Positions 11,083 through 22,939 are shown, counted from the stretch's first letter. The stretch: 64,000 nt of DNA from Mixia osmundae IAM 14324 (GCF_000708205.1 NW_014575563.1:408531-472530); one strand, 5' to 3'. The notes: generated by a model from the letters alone, not told the origin. Made by a program: numbers and translations.

Positions 11083-13172
11083 CTAGTCTGCCAGAAGTTC
11101 TTGCACCGGGGCGTTGATGATCTGCTCAACAGTCCATCGCTTGCCGCCGCCGAGCTTGAGCCCGATGATGGTGCCGACATCATCACAGGCTCGGATGACG
11201 GTATCCAAATCGTCCTTTGTATGCGCCGCTGACACGCAGAAACGTGCTCGTCCGGAAACGAGAGGCGTCGCAGGCTGCTCGCAAGTCATTAGCGCTGGAC
11301 GTGCCATGTTGAGCTGACGAGCTTACGTAGGCTACCACGACGACGACGATGCCCCACCGGTGGAGCATCAGTTTGCTGAACCATCGCAGCTTACCAGGCG
11401 AGAAGATGAGCAGAGGCACAATGGGCGAATCCCGATGGCCATAGATGATGAAGCCGAGCTTGCGTAGCGCTGCACTTAGGTAGCGCGCATTGAATGCGAT
11501 CCTGCGCAACCGTTCGCGACCCTCGGATCCGTCTGCGAGATGAGGCGGCAACGTCTTGGCAAGGTGGGGCAGGACGTCGATTGCTTCGGGTCCCATGATA
11601 GACGCCATCGATGTCACGATCTGCATCACGACGGGTGGGCTGATGGCCTCGGTATAGAGCTGTGAGTGGCAGATCTGTCGAATACTGTCGACGAGCTCCT
11701 TACTGCCTGAGATGTAGCCGCCAGCGGCGCCAAAGCTCTTTGTGAAGGTGCCCATAAGGATGTCGATCTCGCCCGGATCGACGTCAAAGTAGTCACAGAC
11801 ACCTCTGCCCCTTGGACCGAGTGCGCCGATAGAGTGAGCCTCGTCGACGTAGAGGAAGAATTTGTACTTTCGCTTCAGATTTACGATAGCAGGCAAGTTG
11901 ACGAGGGTGCCTTCCATCGAATAGAGACCTTCGACGATCAGGAGGATCTTACGCCAGGGGCGGTGGGTCTTTGGCTGGCCCTGTGAGATACACTCGCGGA
12001 GGAGCTCTTCGAGATCGTCCATGTCATTGTGCTTGTACTGTCGCACCATCGCGCCCGAGAGACGGGAGCCAAATCGAATAGACGAATGATTGAGCTCGTC
12101 CGAAATGATGAGACAGCCCTTTGAGCAGATAGCAGGCAAGGTTGTCGAGTTGGTCGCAAAACCCATCGAGACGATCATGGCCGACTCTGTGCCGAGGAAC
12201 CGAGCGACGAGCCTCTCTGCATCGAGGTGCAGATCTGATGTGCCAGCCTCTAGACGTGGACCGCCTGAAGCGATACCGTATGTCTTGATGCAGGCCTCTG
12301 CAGCATCGGCACATGCACCTCGCGATTGTGCAAAGCCGAGATAGTTGTAGGACGAGATGTTGAGCGCTTGTGTCGTCGTTCCTGTGAAAGAGAACGAGTT
12401 GAAGTGATCGTCAGAGGTTCGATCGAGGCAGGTGATCGTCCTGCCGGGCACGCCTGTGACGGGGCGAGAGAAACAGTCGTCTAGACGCGTCTTGAGCCGG
12501 CGCGTGTAGAACGAGTCGAAATCCGAATTGAGCGCCGCATATCCCTGCCCGCAAGCCTGTGTCAGCGTGCGTTCATGTGACAGACATGGGAGAACTGACG
12601 TTGTATGCCATGAGATGCTTGTACGAGCTTTTGTGGGTTCTCTTGCCGACAAAGTCACGCATGTGACCGATGACGATCAAGATGAGATAGGAGAAATAGG
12701 TCTGAAAGTAGATCATATAGCTTGGCTCTTCGAGCGGCTCTGATCCTCCAGCTTGCAGATGGTGTGCTGACTTTCTCGTGCCGGCGGCGTGAGAGGCGCC
12801 TTTCTTGAGATTGGCAGAAAGGGCATCGCTCAGATCCTCCAGAGGCTGGTATCGGGACTCATACCGATACGCTTCGTTGTCGCAGTGACCGAACTGGGCA
12901 TGCTTGAGACAGTGAGGGTCGCTAGGATCAGGTACCCAATCTGGGTCATCATCGAATGCGATCGATGGCGTGATGTGGACCGCATCGGCAGGCGGCTCAA
13001 GTGTGGCTAGCGTACCCTGTCCTGACGTAGAGACAGAGGAGCGATCGTACGTCGCCACGGAGGGGTTGCCGAGCGGAATATGGCCATCGTCCACCTTTTC
13101 ACCGGGCTTGTTGTGACTGGCGTGGCCGTTGCTGTGTCCGTTGGCGTACCCGTTCATCGTCATCGTCGCCAT
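11083..13172 (-). CDS. LCB2: Serine palmitoyltransferase subunit 2
   Basis: This is the PLP-dependent catalytic subunit that condenses serine with palmitoyl-CoA at the ER, the first step of sphingolipid synthesis. Exons are 13172-12600, 12544-11327 and 11274-11083 (about 660 residues). After a divergent N-terminal 140 residues there is a membrane segment (MIYFQTYFSYLILIVIGHM), then GYAALNSDFDSFYTRR, NYLGFAQSRG, DELNHSSIRFG, YVDEAHSIGALGPRGRG and the PLP-lysine motif GTFTKSFGAAGGY. The last exon supplies PLVSGRARFCVSAAHTKDDL. Both introns are phase 0 (GTCAGT and GTAAGC donors). Identity is secure. In the model the first acceptor is GGGCAG (12545-12550); an earlier CACAG in the same intron would add four residues. 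Confidence 0.96.
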
Positions 13173-13339
13173 CTCTCCGATCCTGATGGCCTCGTCTGGT
13201 CTTGATGCAAAGGGCCGTGCACTTTCAACCGCCCATCGACCCGCGCCGATACGCCAGAAGTCGCGGAGTTTCGCGCGCGTTTGGCTTTGGCGCGAAAAGT
13301 CAACAGCCGTCAGACTGGCTCAGCCTCGTCATCATCGTC

Positions 13340-15146
13340 ATGCCCAGCACAAAGCCCTTGCACTGTGCCTTTCGTCTCACACTCGCAACGCTGCTCCTCA
13401 CTCTCACGATGGACAACAATGCCACTCAGCTGAGACCACTCTACGGCTCTGCAGCCGACGCTCATGGAACCCTCCTCGCAGTCATTGCAGCCAGCACGAC
13501 CCACCTGTGTCCTCTTTTCGGTGATGACAGGCATCTGGCCGGACTTCTCGCTACTGTTGTGGTTGCAATGACGCGCTCAGGCCCTTGGGCAAGATCATTA
13601 TCGACTTATCTGGGACCGACTGTCGGCGCACTCTCGGCTCAGGCCATGCTCACCCTACCGCTGCACAATTTCCTTGCTTCCTGGTCCAACTTCAGATCCT
13701 ACAGAAAATTTTCGCTCATCCTCATCACATTTGGCTCGATCGTGCTCAGGCCCTCTGTGGCGAGAATTCCTCATTGCGAGCAAGCTGCCTGGCTTCTTGT
13801 ACTCACCACTTGCTTCAGCCTCAGTGCGGTCAGTAGTGTAATCAGCGACCTTTCATCACCAAATTTTTCCCGAGTCACGCAGTCAAAAGGGTTCAAGCGT
13901 ATCAGTTTTCGATTCTCCCTCATCGTCGCCTTGAGTGCCGTGGTCCCGTACGCGTCGTACCATCTTAGGCCTGTCGGTTGCGGCAAACTGTCTTCATCGG
14001 GTCGGAAGGAAACAGACGGCGTGCGCGTGTTCGACCAAGTATGGTCCACGACGGGTCTCGTCCAAATCGCCGAATATCGGCTCGACAATAGCGATGCCTG
14101 GATTAGAGCGATGAGATGCGATCATTCGCTCCTCGGGGGTGTCTGGATCAATACGGACGGCCCTTCTGGACCCGAGTCGGTCTATGCGACCTTTATCCTG
14201 CAAGAAGCTATTCGCTTCGTCGAGCGATCAGCAAAGCATGACGAATCGCCCCGCGCCCTTCTGATCGGTTTAGGTGCTGGCATTTCTGCTCGGGCGCTGC
14301 ATGTGCATGGTCTCAATACGACAATCGTGGAGATCGATCCGGCTATCTATCGATACGCGCAAGAGTACTTCGGCTTGCCTTCACCTCGAGGCGGCGCTCA
14401 CATACAAGACGCACGTCAATATCTCACACAGCATGCTGCGCGTCAAGCGGAGCCGTACGATTACATCATTCACGACGTAGTACGTTCCCTGCTGCTCCAT
14501 CATGACTGATCTCACATTGTCTTGCAGTTCACCGGCGGATCTGTCCCGTGAGCACCATGCGATTTACCTGACCTGAGGTTGACTTGAGCAGATCATCACT
14601 GTTCACTGCTGAGCACTGGCGCGAGATCAAGGGAGCTCTTCGCAAAGATGGCATTCTCGCTGTGGTCGGTCGATCATCGTCTCGCTTGCAAGTCTGACAT
14701 TAGTGTGCGGACAGAACTTCGTTGGCCATCTCACTTCGCCTGGCACACGGGCCGTACTGCACACTATACTCGCCTCTTTCCAGCATTGCAAGGCTTTTGC
14801 AGACGGCTCAGCTTCGTCCGCTGACGATGTACAGAACATGGTCAGTGTCTCGCATGAGTCCGAGGTCTATCTCAGATCCAAGTAGGTCATCTTCTGCTCA
14901 CCTTCACGCCCAATCACACTGCGTCCTCTGCACGACTCCGACTCCCTTTCATCACCTCTACGGCATCGCGTCTTTGAGAGCATGCAAGACAACGACATCG
15001 ATCTGCGAAGCATATCTGAATACGCTCCGGTCCTGCTCACTGATAAGGACACGAGCGCGCTCGATGTGGAACAATCGCTCAGCTCGGTAGAACATTGGCA
15101 TGTCATGCGGCGGGTGCTCCCGGCCAGAGCGTGGGAAAGATACTGA
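13340..15146 (+). CDS. Membrane-anchored spermidine/spermine-synthase-like methyltransferase-fold protein
   Basis: Exons 13340-14479, 14528-14547, 14592-14664, 14715-14840 and 14886-15146 give about 539 residues. The first roughly 220 residues are hydrophobic with several likely transmembrane helices. The rest has a spermidine-synthase fold: ALLIGLGAGISARALH (nucleotide-binding glycine loop), TTIVEIDPAIYRYAQEYFGL (acidic residue after strand 2), IHDVFTGGSVPSSLFTAEHW across two introns, and GILAVNFVGH. This matches fungal proteins annotated as spermine/spermidine-synthase family, whose true substrate is generally unproven. The second exon is only 20 bases. An upstream in-frame ATG at 13202 exists, but it would leave just 29 bases to the LCB2 start, so 13340 is preferred. 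Confidence 0.82.
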
Positions 15147-15319
15147 ATGTAGATTTTCATGGCCGAGTGATCGTCCATACCTGATCGATGATCGGCCAGC
15201 TGCAGCCAGGCGTGTCTGAGATCATGAGCCAGCGTGGGCGCGCTCCGAGCTCCGTGCCAGCCAAGACACATTGATCAGAGGCATAGGGCGCTGGCAGACT
15301 TCAGAGCAATCATACCATC

Positions 15320-17675
15320 ATGGCGAATGACGGCACAACCAATACGACCGCTGCAGTGAGCGTGAACGGCACAAAGCAGCTCAATGGCAAACCCAAGGCA
15401 AGCCGACATCCTCTCGACCCTCTGACGGGCGCAGAGATCTCAGCAACCTCTAAAGCTGTGCTCAAGTATCTTGTCGAACATGTTGCCGGTCCCAAAGCCT
15501 TCAAGATCGTCTATGTGACCTTGCACGAGCCACAAGACAAGATCGCTCTCTTGCGTTATCTTGGCATACCGACTTGCCCAGAGGAGGTCACGCCTGGCGG
15601 TTTCAAGCCTGACAAGTCCGTCTCCCTCGCGAGATGTGCAGAGACTTGCATCATCAATGCAGCCAGCGGCCTGTCATACGTCGTCAGGAGTACGCTCGAC
15701 GAGTCGCTCAAGGTCACCATAGATGACTTTGAGCAGCTCGAGGAGCACGAGCAGCCCGCTATCACTGTCGAGGAACTCTTCGAATGCGAGACCGTCATTC
15801 GTGCAGACCCAAAAGTGCAACAGCTCTGCAGAGATGTTGGCTTTGAGCCAGACCAGCTCTTTGTAGATGGATGGGCGATAGGCATTACCACTCGATTCGA
15901 AGGCATTCGATTACAACAGGGCTTCTGTTACTTCCGTGTCCGCGACGAAGGCAACTTTTATGCCCACCCTGCTGACTTCGTCCCGGTCATCGACTCGAAC
16001 GCTATGAAGGTCATTCACATTGACTTTCCAACACAATCCACCTCGCAACATCCAATCTCATCAGCAGGTACGACTGCTCCGCCAAGCTTAGACCAGGACG
16101 CGCTCAAGGCTGCTGGGCGAGACCGCATTGCGCCCCCTATGCAGCCCTTCGACTATCTGCCTGGGCCCTTGCTCGCTGACAAGCAGTCTGGCTTCAAGTA
16201 TAGAGACGACATCAAGCCGCTTCATGTCGTACAGCCAGAGGGTGTCAGCTTCAAGATAGACGGACATCATGTCAGCTGGCAAAAGTGGGACTTTCATATT
16301 GGCTTCAATTGGCGCGAGGGTGTCACTCTGAACACAGTGACCTACAATGACGATGGCACGATCAGACCCCTGTATCGTTCAATCAGCATCGCCGATATGG
16401 TCGTCCCCTATGGCGAGCCCGCCTGGCCAGCGCCAAGAAAGTGCGCATTCGACAGCTCCGAATACGGAATGGGCACAGTTGCGAATTCACTTTCACTCGG
16501 CTGTGACTGCCTTGGCACGATTCAGTACCTTGACACGGTCTGCTCTGATCATGCAGGCAACCCTGTGACGATCAAGAATGCTGTCTGTATCCACGAGGAA
16601 GATGCCGGTCTGCTTTGGAAGCATAGCGATCTGAGACCCGGTGGCAAAGCACATGCCACCCGAGCCCGCAAGCTTGTCGTCAGCTTTGTCTGCACCGTGG
16701 CGAATTACGAATACAGCTTTGGCTATGAGCTATTACAAGACGGCACACTGACACTCGTGACCAAGCTCACGGGTATGCTCAATATATACGTGCTTGCCGA
16801 AGGCGAAAAGGCAGGCGCGCATGGTGTCGAAGTTGCGCCAAGGCTCAATGCACATCACCATCAGCATCTGTTCTCGCTGCGCATAGATCCGATGATCGAC
16901 GGCATCAGGAATAGTGTCGTAGAGACAGACATTGTACCTATGAAGGCAAAGACAGGCTCAAAGGAGAATTATTTCGGCAATGGCTGGACGAGCGAGAAGA
17001 CACTGCTCAAGACGACAAAGGAGGGCGTCAGAGATGCAGACTTTTCAAAGAGCCGCTCCTGGTCGATGATTCAGCCCGGCAAGACGCACTACTCAAGCAA
17101 GCAGCCCGTTGGCTGGAAGATCATGTGCAAAGTATGTGCTGCGATCTGTCACTGGATTCGACTGACATGCAAACAGGACATTGTACCCTTGCTTGCTCAG
17201 CCAGACTCTCTCGTTGCTACAAGAGCGCCCTTTGCAAAGCATTCACTCTGGGTTACACCGAACAAGCCGGACCGCCAGTGGCCCGCGGGCAAGTGGGCGA
17301 CTCAGTCGATGGTCACACCGAAGGATACCGTGCAGGCCTGGGTCGAAGGCGATCAGAAGATTGACGACGAGGATATCCTCATTTGGTTGACGTTCGGCAC
17401 GTCGCATATCGCACGACCCGAGGACTTCCCTGTCATGCCCGTACGTACGCTCTGACAGGGCTCACGCGGAAGTTGACCTTGTGGAGCAGGTCGAGCATCT
17501 TTCGGTCACGCTGAAGCCAGTAGGCTTTTTCAATGTCAATCCGGCACTCGACGTGCCGAGCACAATCGATGCAAAGTCCAGACTTCACGAACACGGCTCC
17601 ACTGATCAATTGACAGCAGCTCAAGACTCCAGTAACGGTCATGCCGTCCACGTAGACAACGCTTGCTGCGCTTGA
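15320..17675 (+). CDS. Copper-containing primary-amine oxidase
   Basis: It oxidises primary amines to aldehydes, releasing ammonia and hydrogen peroxide. Exons are 15320-17131, 17177-17440 and 17490-17675 (about 753 residues). An N2/N3-like region (YLGIPTCPEEVTPGG, FYAHPADFVPVID) leads into the catalytic domain. That domain has AFDSSEYGMG (general-base Asp, about residue 378), VANYEYSFGY with the topaquinone Tyr in NYEY, and HHHQHLFSLRID with copper-ligand histidines. Later comes EDFPVMP, spliced to VEHLSVTLKPVGFFNVNPAL. Intron 1 is 45 bases, stop-free and in frame. The C-terminus (VDNACCA) has no PTS1 tripeptide, unlike peroxisomal yeast enzymes, so its location is open. Confidence 0.94.
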
Positions 17676-17767
17676 TCAACTTTACCCGTCAATGCATTTC
17701 ACGTACACTCGCGTTCGCTGAGGTTGTGTTCGATGTTCTGTGCGTTCATTGGTTGTCGTGTTGTGAT

Positions 17768-19526
17768 CTACAGTATGATTGGCCAATCGAGGTCGTCGCC
17801 GTAGTAATGATGCACGGATTTAGTCTCCAGATACGCTTCCAGTCCTTGCAGGCCGAGTTCTCTACCCCAACCGGATTGCTTGTAGCCACCAAAGGGTATC
17901 TTGGCGTCTGCAGCGACGTATTGATTGATCCAGACCGTGCCTGCTTTGATCCGGCGGGTGACGCGATGTATTTGATTGACGTCTGTTGAGTGGACGCCGG
18001 CTGCGAGTCCATAATCCGTTGCATTGGCAATCTGAATCGCTTCCGCTTCGTCCTTGAACTTGATGACAGCTGCGACCGGTCCAAAGATCTCGTCAATCGC
18101 AATAGCGTTCTCTTGAGATACGTTCTCGAAAATCGTTGGCTCTACAAAGTACCCCTTTGTGCCTTTTCGTACACCACCCGTTGCAACTTTTGCGCCTTGT
18201 TGCTTGCCCTTCTCGATGTAGCCCATGATTCGCTCAAAGTGAGTCTTTGAGATTTGTGCACCCATAAAGGTATCGGCATCGAGTGGATTGCCAACCTTGA
18301 CCGCTTGAGCTGCTTGTACGAACAGCTTGATGAACTCGTCATAGATAGATTCTTGTACGAGCACGCGGGATCCGGCAGTGCAGGACTGTCCCATGTTCTC
18401 GAAGACACCAAACGCAGCCTGCCGGCAAGTCGTTCATCAGTCGTCATTTCCAGGCTTCGCGAGACGAGACGTACCCATTTCGCCGCTTCCTTGAGATTCG
18501 CAGATGCAAATACAATATTGGGCGACTTTCCGCCGAGCTCGAGAGTGACTCGCTTCAAATTTGTCTTTGCAGCAGTGATGGCGATCTGTCGGCCGACCGC
18601 GGTGGAGCCTGTGAAGGCGACCTTGTCGATATCCATATGCTCGACGAGTAGTTGACCCGTCGTCTTGCCGAGACCGTTCAGGACGTTGAAGGCGCCCGCT
18701 GGATAGCCTGCCTCGTGGACAAGCTCGGCAAGCTTGAGTGTCGAGAGCGGCGTATTCTCAGCGGGTTTGAAGATGATGGCGCAGCCTGCAGCGAGTGCAG
18801 GGGCGACCTTCCACGACCACATGACGATGGGATAATTCCAGGGGCAAATCTGCAGAACGACGCCAATGGGTTCCTTGCGCACTGAAGCATACTTTTGCCG
18901 GTCGTCAACTTCAATGGTCGCGCCTTGAATCTTATCTGCCGCGCCGGCAAAGTAGCGCAGACAGGTCGTGGCGTCGCCGATATCTGCCTTGCACCAGCTG
19001 ATCGGCTTGCCCGAGTCTGCGCATTCTATGGCAGCTAGCTCCTACACGTGTGGATCTGCTCAGCTTGCATGAGACTCTAGGATGATCGACCAACCTCTGT
19101 GGCGGCATCCATGAGATCTGCGAGCTTGAACATGAGTCGCCCTCGCTCTGTGCCTGCGGTGTTGGTGCCCCAAGTGGTCTCGAAGCATTCTCGAGCGATA
19201 GCGACGGCATTGTCGACATCTGCCTGATTGGCCGTCTGTACTGTACCGAGCGTCTCTTCTGTCGCCGGATTGACTGTGTCTAGCGAGTCTCCATGTCCTG
19301 CAGTGTATACAGATCAACGTTATGCTCACTTGCGCTCTTCAGACTCGCCTGGCACGAATTGGCCGCCGACGAAGAGGCCGACTGGCACGCTATAGCTGCC
19401 AATCTCGACAGTTGGGACGGCAGAGCTCATCTTGCGTATAGGTGCAGCTCGGCGTGCAGTCGATGTGCAGCGACTCAGACGAGTATACGTGGCCAAGCGT
19501 ACAAGCTTCGTGGAGCTGGCGAGCAT
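17768..19526 (-). CDS. Mitochondrial-type NAD(P)-dependent aldehyde dehydrogenase
   Basis: It oxidises aldehydes to acids. Minus-strand exons are 19526-19349, 19297-19095, 19041-18475 and 18418-17768 (about 532 residues). The first 35 residues (MLASSTKLVRLATYTRLSRC and on) are basic, Ser/Thr-rich and lack acidic residues, so a mitochondrial presequence is likely. The core has QICPWNYPIVMWSWKVAPAL, FTGSTAVGRQI, catalytic Glu in LELGGKSPNIVF, catalytic Cys in MGQSCTAGSRVLVQE, and EIFGPVAAVIKF. The first intron works only with a GC donor (CAG then GCGAGT, 19348-19298); the nearby GTGAGC gives the wrong phase. The gene is convergent with the amine oxidase and divergent from the permease. Confidence 0.94.
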
Positions 19527-19694
19527 GCGCGTGCGAGCTTGTTCCCGCGAATGCGCTTGATCGAGGGAAACGCGCGGAGACGGAGAGACCAGCCCGCCTT
19601 CCCTATCGCAAACGCAAATGAGTGTGGGCGCGACCCTTGGCGTTCCTATCTTGTTCGGCTACTGTCTCCTCGAAGCTCTGGACGCCTGGACAGC
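19527..19694. promoter_or_regulatory. Shared divergent promoter, aldehyde dehydrogenase / permease
   Basis: Only 168 bases separate the two start codons, so upstream control elements of both genes must lie here or overlap the genes. I see no clear TATA box or known binding site. The role is inferred from geometry alone. Confidence 0.45.
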
Positions 19695-21517
19695 ATGACA
19701 GCCCAGGAGCTGCAACGAACGTCAATTGAGCAGTCTTCGCAGTCGTCGGGCGACGTTGCGGTGCTCAAAAAGAGCCTGACGACAGATAGCAAGCAGCCTA
19801 CGAGCCATGTCGTTGAATCTGGCTTCGTGTCGAGCGATGAAGCGGATGCACAGGCACTCGCTGCTCTCGGTATCGAGCAACAGTTCTTGCGAGACCTGGG
19901 GGGATTAGAGATCTTCTCCATTGGCTTCAGCATCTTTGCCGTCGTGCCTGGCCTCGCCGTCGTCTTTGCCTACTCACTCGAAGGCGGTCCCGTGGCCATG
20001 GTCTGGGGCTGGCTCGTTGCATCGATCTTCATCGTCACCATCGGCCTCATGATGGGCGAGCTGGCAAGCGCAATGCCCAGTGCAGCAGGCATCTATCTCT
20101 GGTCCTACAAGCTTTCGCCGCCTTGGTGTCGCCGACAGATCTCCTGGACCGTCGGCTATCTTTCCACCGTCACGTCGACAACGGCGCTCGCCTCTGTCAA
20201 TTGGGCCACCGCCCAGATCATTCTCACCACAGCTACAATCAAGACGGAAGGCTCATTCACATACTCGAATGGCGCTGTCTTTGGTGTGTGCACAGCGGTG
20301 ACACTGCTAGAGACGATGATCTGCTGCCTGTCTACAAAGGCTGTCGGACGGGCCGAATTGCTCTTCCTCGCGCTCAATATCGGTCTCATCTTGGCCGTCG
20401 TCATAGCCGTGCCTATTGCTACCCCCGGAGAATATCGCAACAGTGCGAGCTTTGCTCTTGGCGACTTTGAGACCGGTCTTGGCTGGAATGGCGGCTTTGC
20501 CTTTGTCTACGGCTTGCTCGGCGCCTCCTGGACGATCGCCAATTTTGACAGTCTGACTCGACTGAGCGAAGAGTGCAGCAACGCTCAAGTGGCTGTCCCC
20601 CGAGCACTCTATCAATCCATCTCCATCGCTGGCGTGTTCGGCACCATTTGCCTCGGTGCGATCACGTTCAGTATGGGTACAGATCTGGAAGCGATCAGCG
20701 ATACAGACCTTGGCAACCCTTTGGCACAGGTCTTCTACAACTCGCTCGGCAAAGGCGGCGCGATTGCCATGTGGATTTTCATCATCCTGGCTCAAATTGC
20801 GCTCGGAACCTCTCTTTTGCTTGCAAGCGCACGTCAGGTCTTGTGAGTCATTCCTTGAGCGATCAGACACATGCTGACAAGACGGCAGCTCTTTCTCGCG
20901 CGACGACGCTCTGCCTTTCAGCGGCTGGTGCAAGACAGTGCGCGCCAATATCCCCATCAATGCGACGATGTATACTGCCTTCGTCACCACGCTCTTCACA
21001 GCCATCTCTGCCTCTTCAGACTATTCGAGCAGTGCCATCTTCTCGGTCAGGTCAGTGGCGTGCGATTCGCGCGTGCCTGTTGCTGATGAGGAAACGCAGT
21101 ATTGTGAGCATGTATCTGGGCTATTCGGTCCCGCCCATCTGTCGATACGGCTTCTACGACTACAATAAAGACTTCCGCAAGGGACCCTGGCATCTCGGCC
21201 GTTTCTCCTTTGTCATCTATCTTATTTCCGTCGTATGGATGGGTATGCGCATTTTCTTTGGTCATCAGAGCCTTGCTGACCATGGCGCGACAGTCTTCAT
21301 GACCGTCATTGCGATGTTCCCAGCGAGCTCGATCACGAGCTTCTCAGAGGCCAACTATGCCGTGCTCGTCATTGCTTTCTGTCTCTTCGTCACTGCTTTA
21401 TATTGGGTCTTCCCCTTTGGTATCGGCGCACGACATTGGTTCGTAGGACCACCGGTCGAACAAGATCCAAGTCTGCGGGATCAGATCGAACCAAAGCCGA
21501 TGACAGAAACGTCATAG
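19695..21517 (+). CDS. APC-family amino-acid/GABA-type permease
   Basis: Exons 19695-20842, 20889-21050 and 21100-21517 encode about 575 residues with roughly 12 hydrophobic segments. The early motif (LGIEQQFLRDLGGLEIFSIG), MVWGWLVASIFI, MGELASAMPSAAGIYLWSYK and the helix-8 region (RLSEECSNAQVAVPRAL) are typical of fungal choline/GABA/amino-acid permeases related to Uga4 and Bat1. FSRDDALPFS after intron 1 is a family hallmark. Both introns keep frame (phase 2 at each). Substrate cannot be told from sequence; GABA, polyamine or other amine uptake would fit the neighbouring amine oxidase and aldehyde dehydrogenase. ATG 19695 follows a stop-free upstream stretch but has the best spacing from ALDH. 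Confidence 0.9.
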
Positions 21518-21997
21518 ATCAGTCTGCTAACATTATGTTCACGATGCTTGCTGGCTGTAACTCTAGGTTGTACGAACAAACAAAGTCACATATAACTCGC
21601 TTCTTGATCATCTAAGAGATATTCATACTGAACTCGGTCAGCCCTGGCTGTCATGCTAACATTTGTCGCGTGACATGGCAGAGCAGTCAGAAGGAACGCC
21701 TCTGCGATCGAACACTCCATGTCGCGACTGTCACTCTAGCGTCCTACCGCGGCCTTGCAGCTAGCTCGTCCTACTTCTCATCAGCGTCTGACTCCCAATC
21801 ACGTGTCGAGTGAAACAAGTCTTGACCCGCCGACAGCGCAAGCAGCGTCAGCAGAAACACTTTCGCTCCTCAAGGTTGTGTACTGATCGGCGGCCCAAGT
21901 GGACAGGTATCGCCGAATCTCCCGAGCAAGCTCGCCATACGGACCTCGCGCTTCCATTGCAACGGTTGCGACCGTCTCCTGCCCAGAAGATACGATC
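21518..21997. other. Gene-free stretch (480 bases)
   Basis: This holds the permease 3' flank and the upstream region of the next gene. I see no convincing coding frame, repeat or RNA gene. Confidence 0.5.
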
Positions 21998-22611
21998 ATG
22001 CGACATTGCGGCATCTTCGTGTTCCCCGATGACGAGCCAACCGATGCTTTGTGGGAACCTGTCTCTGATGCCGTAGACACCTACCTACAAGCCCGCGCGG
22101 GTCACGACGAAGCATCCCTGGAAAGCCTGAAAATCTGCAAAAGACACTTTGACCGCATGAATGTGGGCGACGAGCTCGTTTTCAAGGCAGTCTTGAACCA
22201 GAGAGGATGTTACGCTTCTGGTGTCACTTTTTTGCCGCAAGATCGCTCCCATGCAGTGGGACTTCGCTGTCTACGGCCAGATGCTTGAGGAATACCTCGA
22301 ATGATCAGCTCGCAGCACTCCAGTCGATGAATCATGCTTTCAAACTGCTCGAGGAGGAGCATCGAGGCTTTCCCCCAGGCAATCTTTACATCTTTACCGA
22401 TGAGACGGCTAATGCGCTCTTTACGAAATACCCATGGATCAGAGCACCGCGCAGCTATCGCGGCACAGTCAGGGCCACCATGATCCCTTCTGGCAAGCTC
22501 GTTCTGGGAGTCAAGTGCGCTCTCAAGGCAGCGCACTGCGTTTTCGAGTCAGGCAGCGATGTCACATTCAACTTTGATCATCTCGGAGCCATCCGTTTCG
22601 CGAGAGCTTGA
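21998..22611 (+). CDS. Conserved-looking hypothetical protein, two-exon model tentative
   Basis: Two coding-like frames follow one another. The first starts MRHCGIFVFPDDEPTDALWE. The second ends with NLYIFTDETANALFTKYPW, GVKCALKAAHCVFESGSDV and a stop at 22611. A GT-AG intron 22269-22315 (47 bases, donor GTCTAC, acceptor CTCGCAG) joins them in phase and gives about 188 residues, but other joins are possible and a frameshift cannot be excluded. I recognise no family; there are no membrane segments or signal peptide. It abuts the dispersed repeat on its 3' side. Confidence 0.45.
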
Positions 22612-22671
22612 TGGCAGGTTTGCCGCGATTCTCAGGGTGGCCAAGGAGGCAAGTATCGAACGTTGTTCGTG

Positions 22672-22939
22672 TGATGCATTGCACGAGCGAGCTAGCAGTA
22701 CGTGCCTCTCGTTATACAAAGACAGGCATTTGCCGCCAACGATGCTTACGCACTGTACTGTGGGACTCGAGTCATGGCGGCAAGACGCTGCTGTCCGGCT
22801 CATGCGCGTATGCAGAAGCACTGCAATGCGCGAGTCGAGGAGAGTCGTCAAAGTCGTCTTGAGTCCGAGTCGGGGGAATCTCGAAGGTCAGTGTGTCCAC
22901 GTTGAAGCTTTCCTCTTCGTCGACCACACAGCGTGCCAT
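22672..22939 (-). repeat. Dispersed repeat, copy 1
   Basis: About 270 bases, read on the minus strand from 22939, match 44260-44545 on the plus strand. Long identical runs occur in both, including the opening ATGGCACGCTGTGTGGTCGA and later CTCGGACTCAAGACGACTTT. In this copy a 55-codon frame (22939-22772) starts MARCVVDEEESFNVDTLTFE and stops normally. The repeat begins three bases after the stop codon of the GNAT gene. I see no terminal inverted repeats, target duplications or transposase. Confidence 0.75.

Noticed and set aside
14867-15271. Minus-strand frame opposite the last exon of the spermidine-synthase-like gene
   Set aside because: It is Ser/Arg/Cys-rich with no recognisable motif, and the plus strand has a clear conserved exon there.
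19326-19330. GTGAGC as the donor of the first aldehyde dehydrogenase intron
   Set aside because: It leaves phase 2 whereas every usable acceptor before LDTVNPATEE needs phase 1; the upstream GCGAGT solves this.
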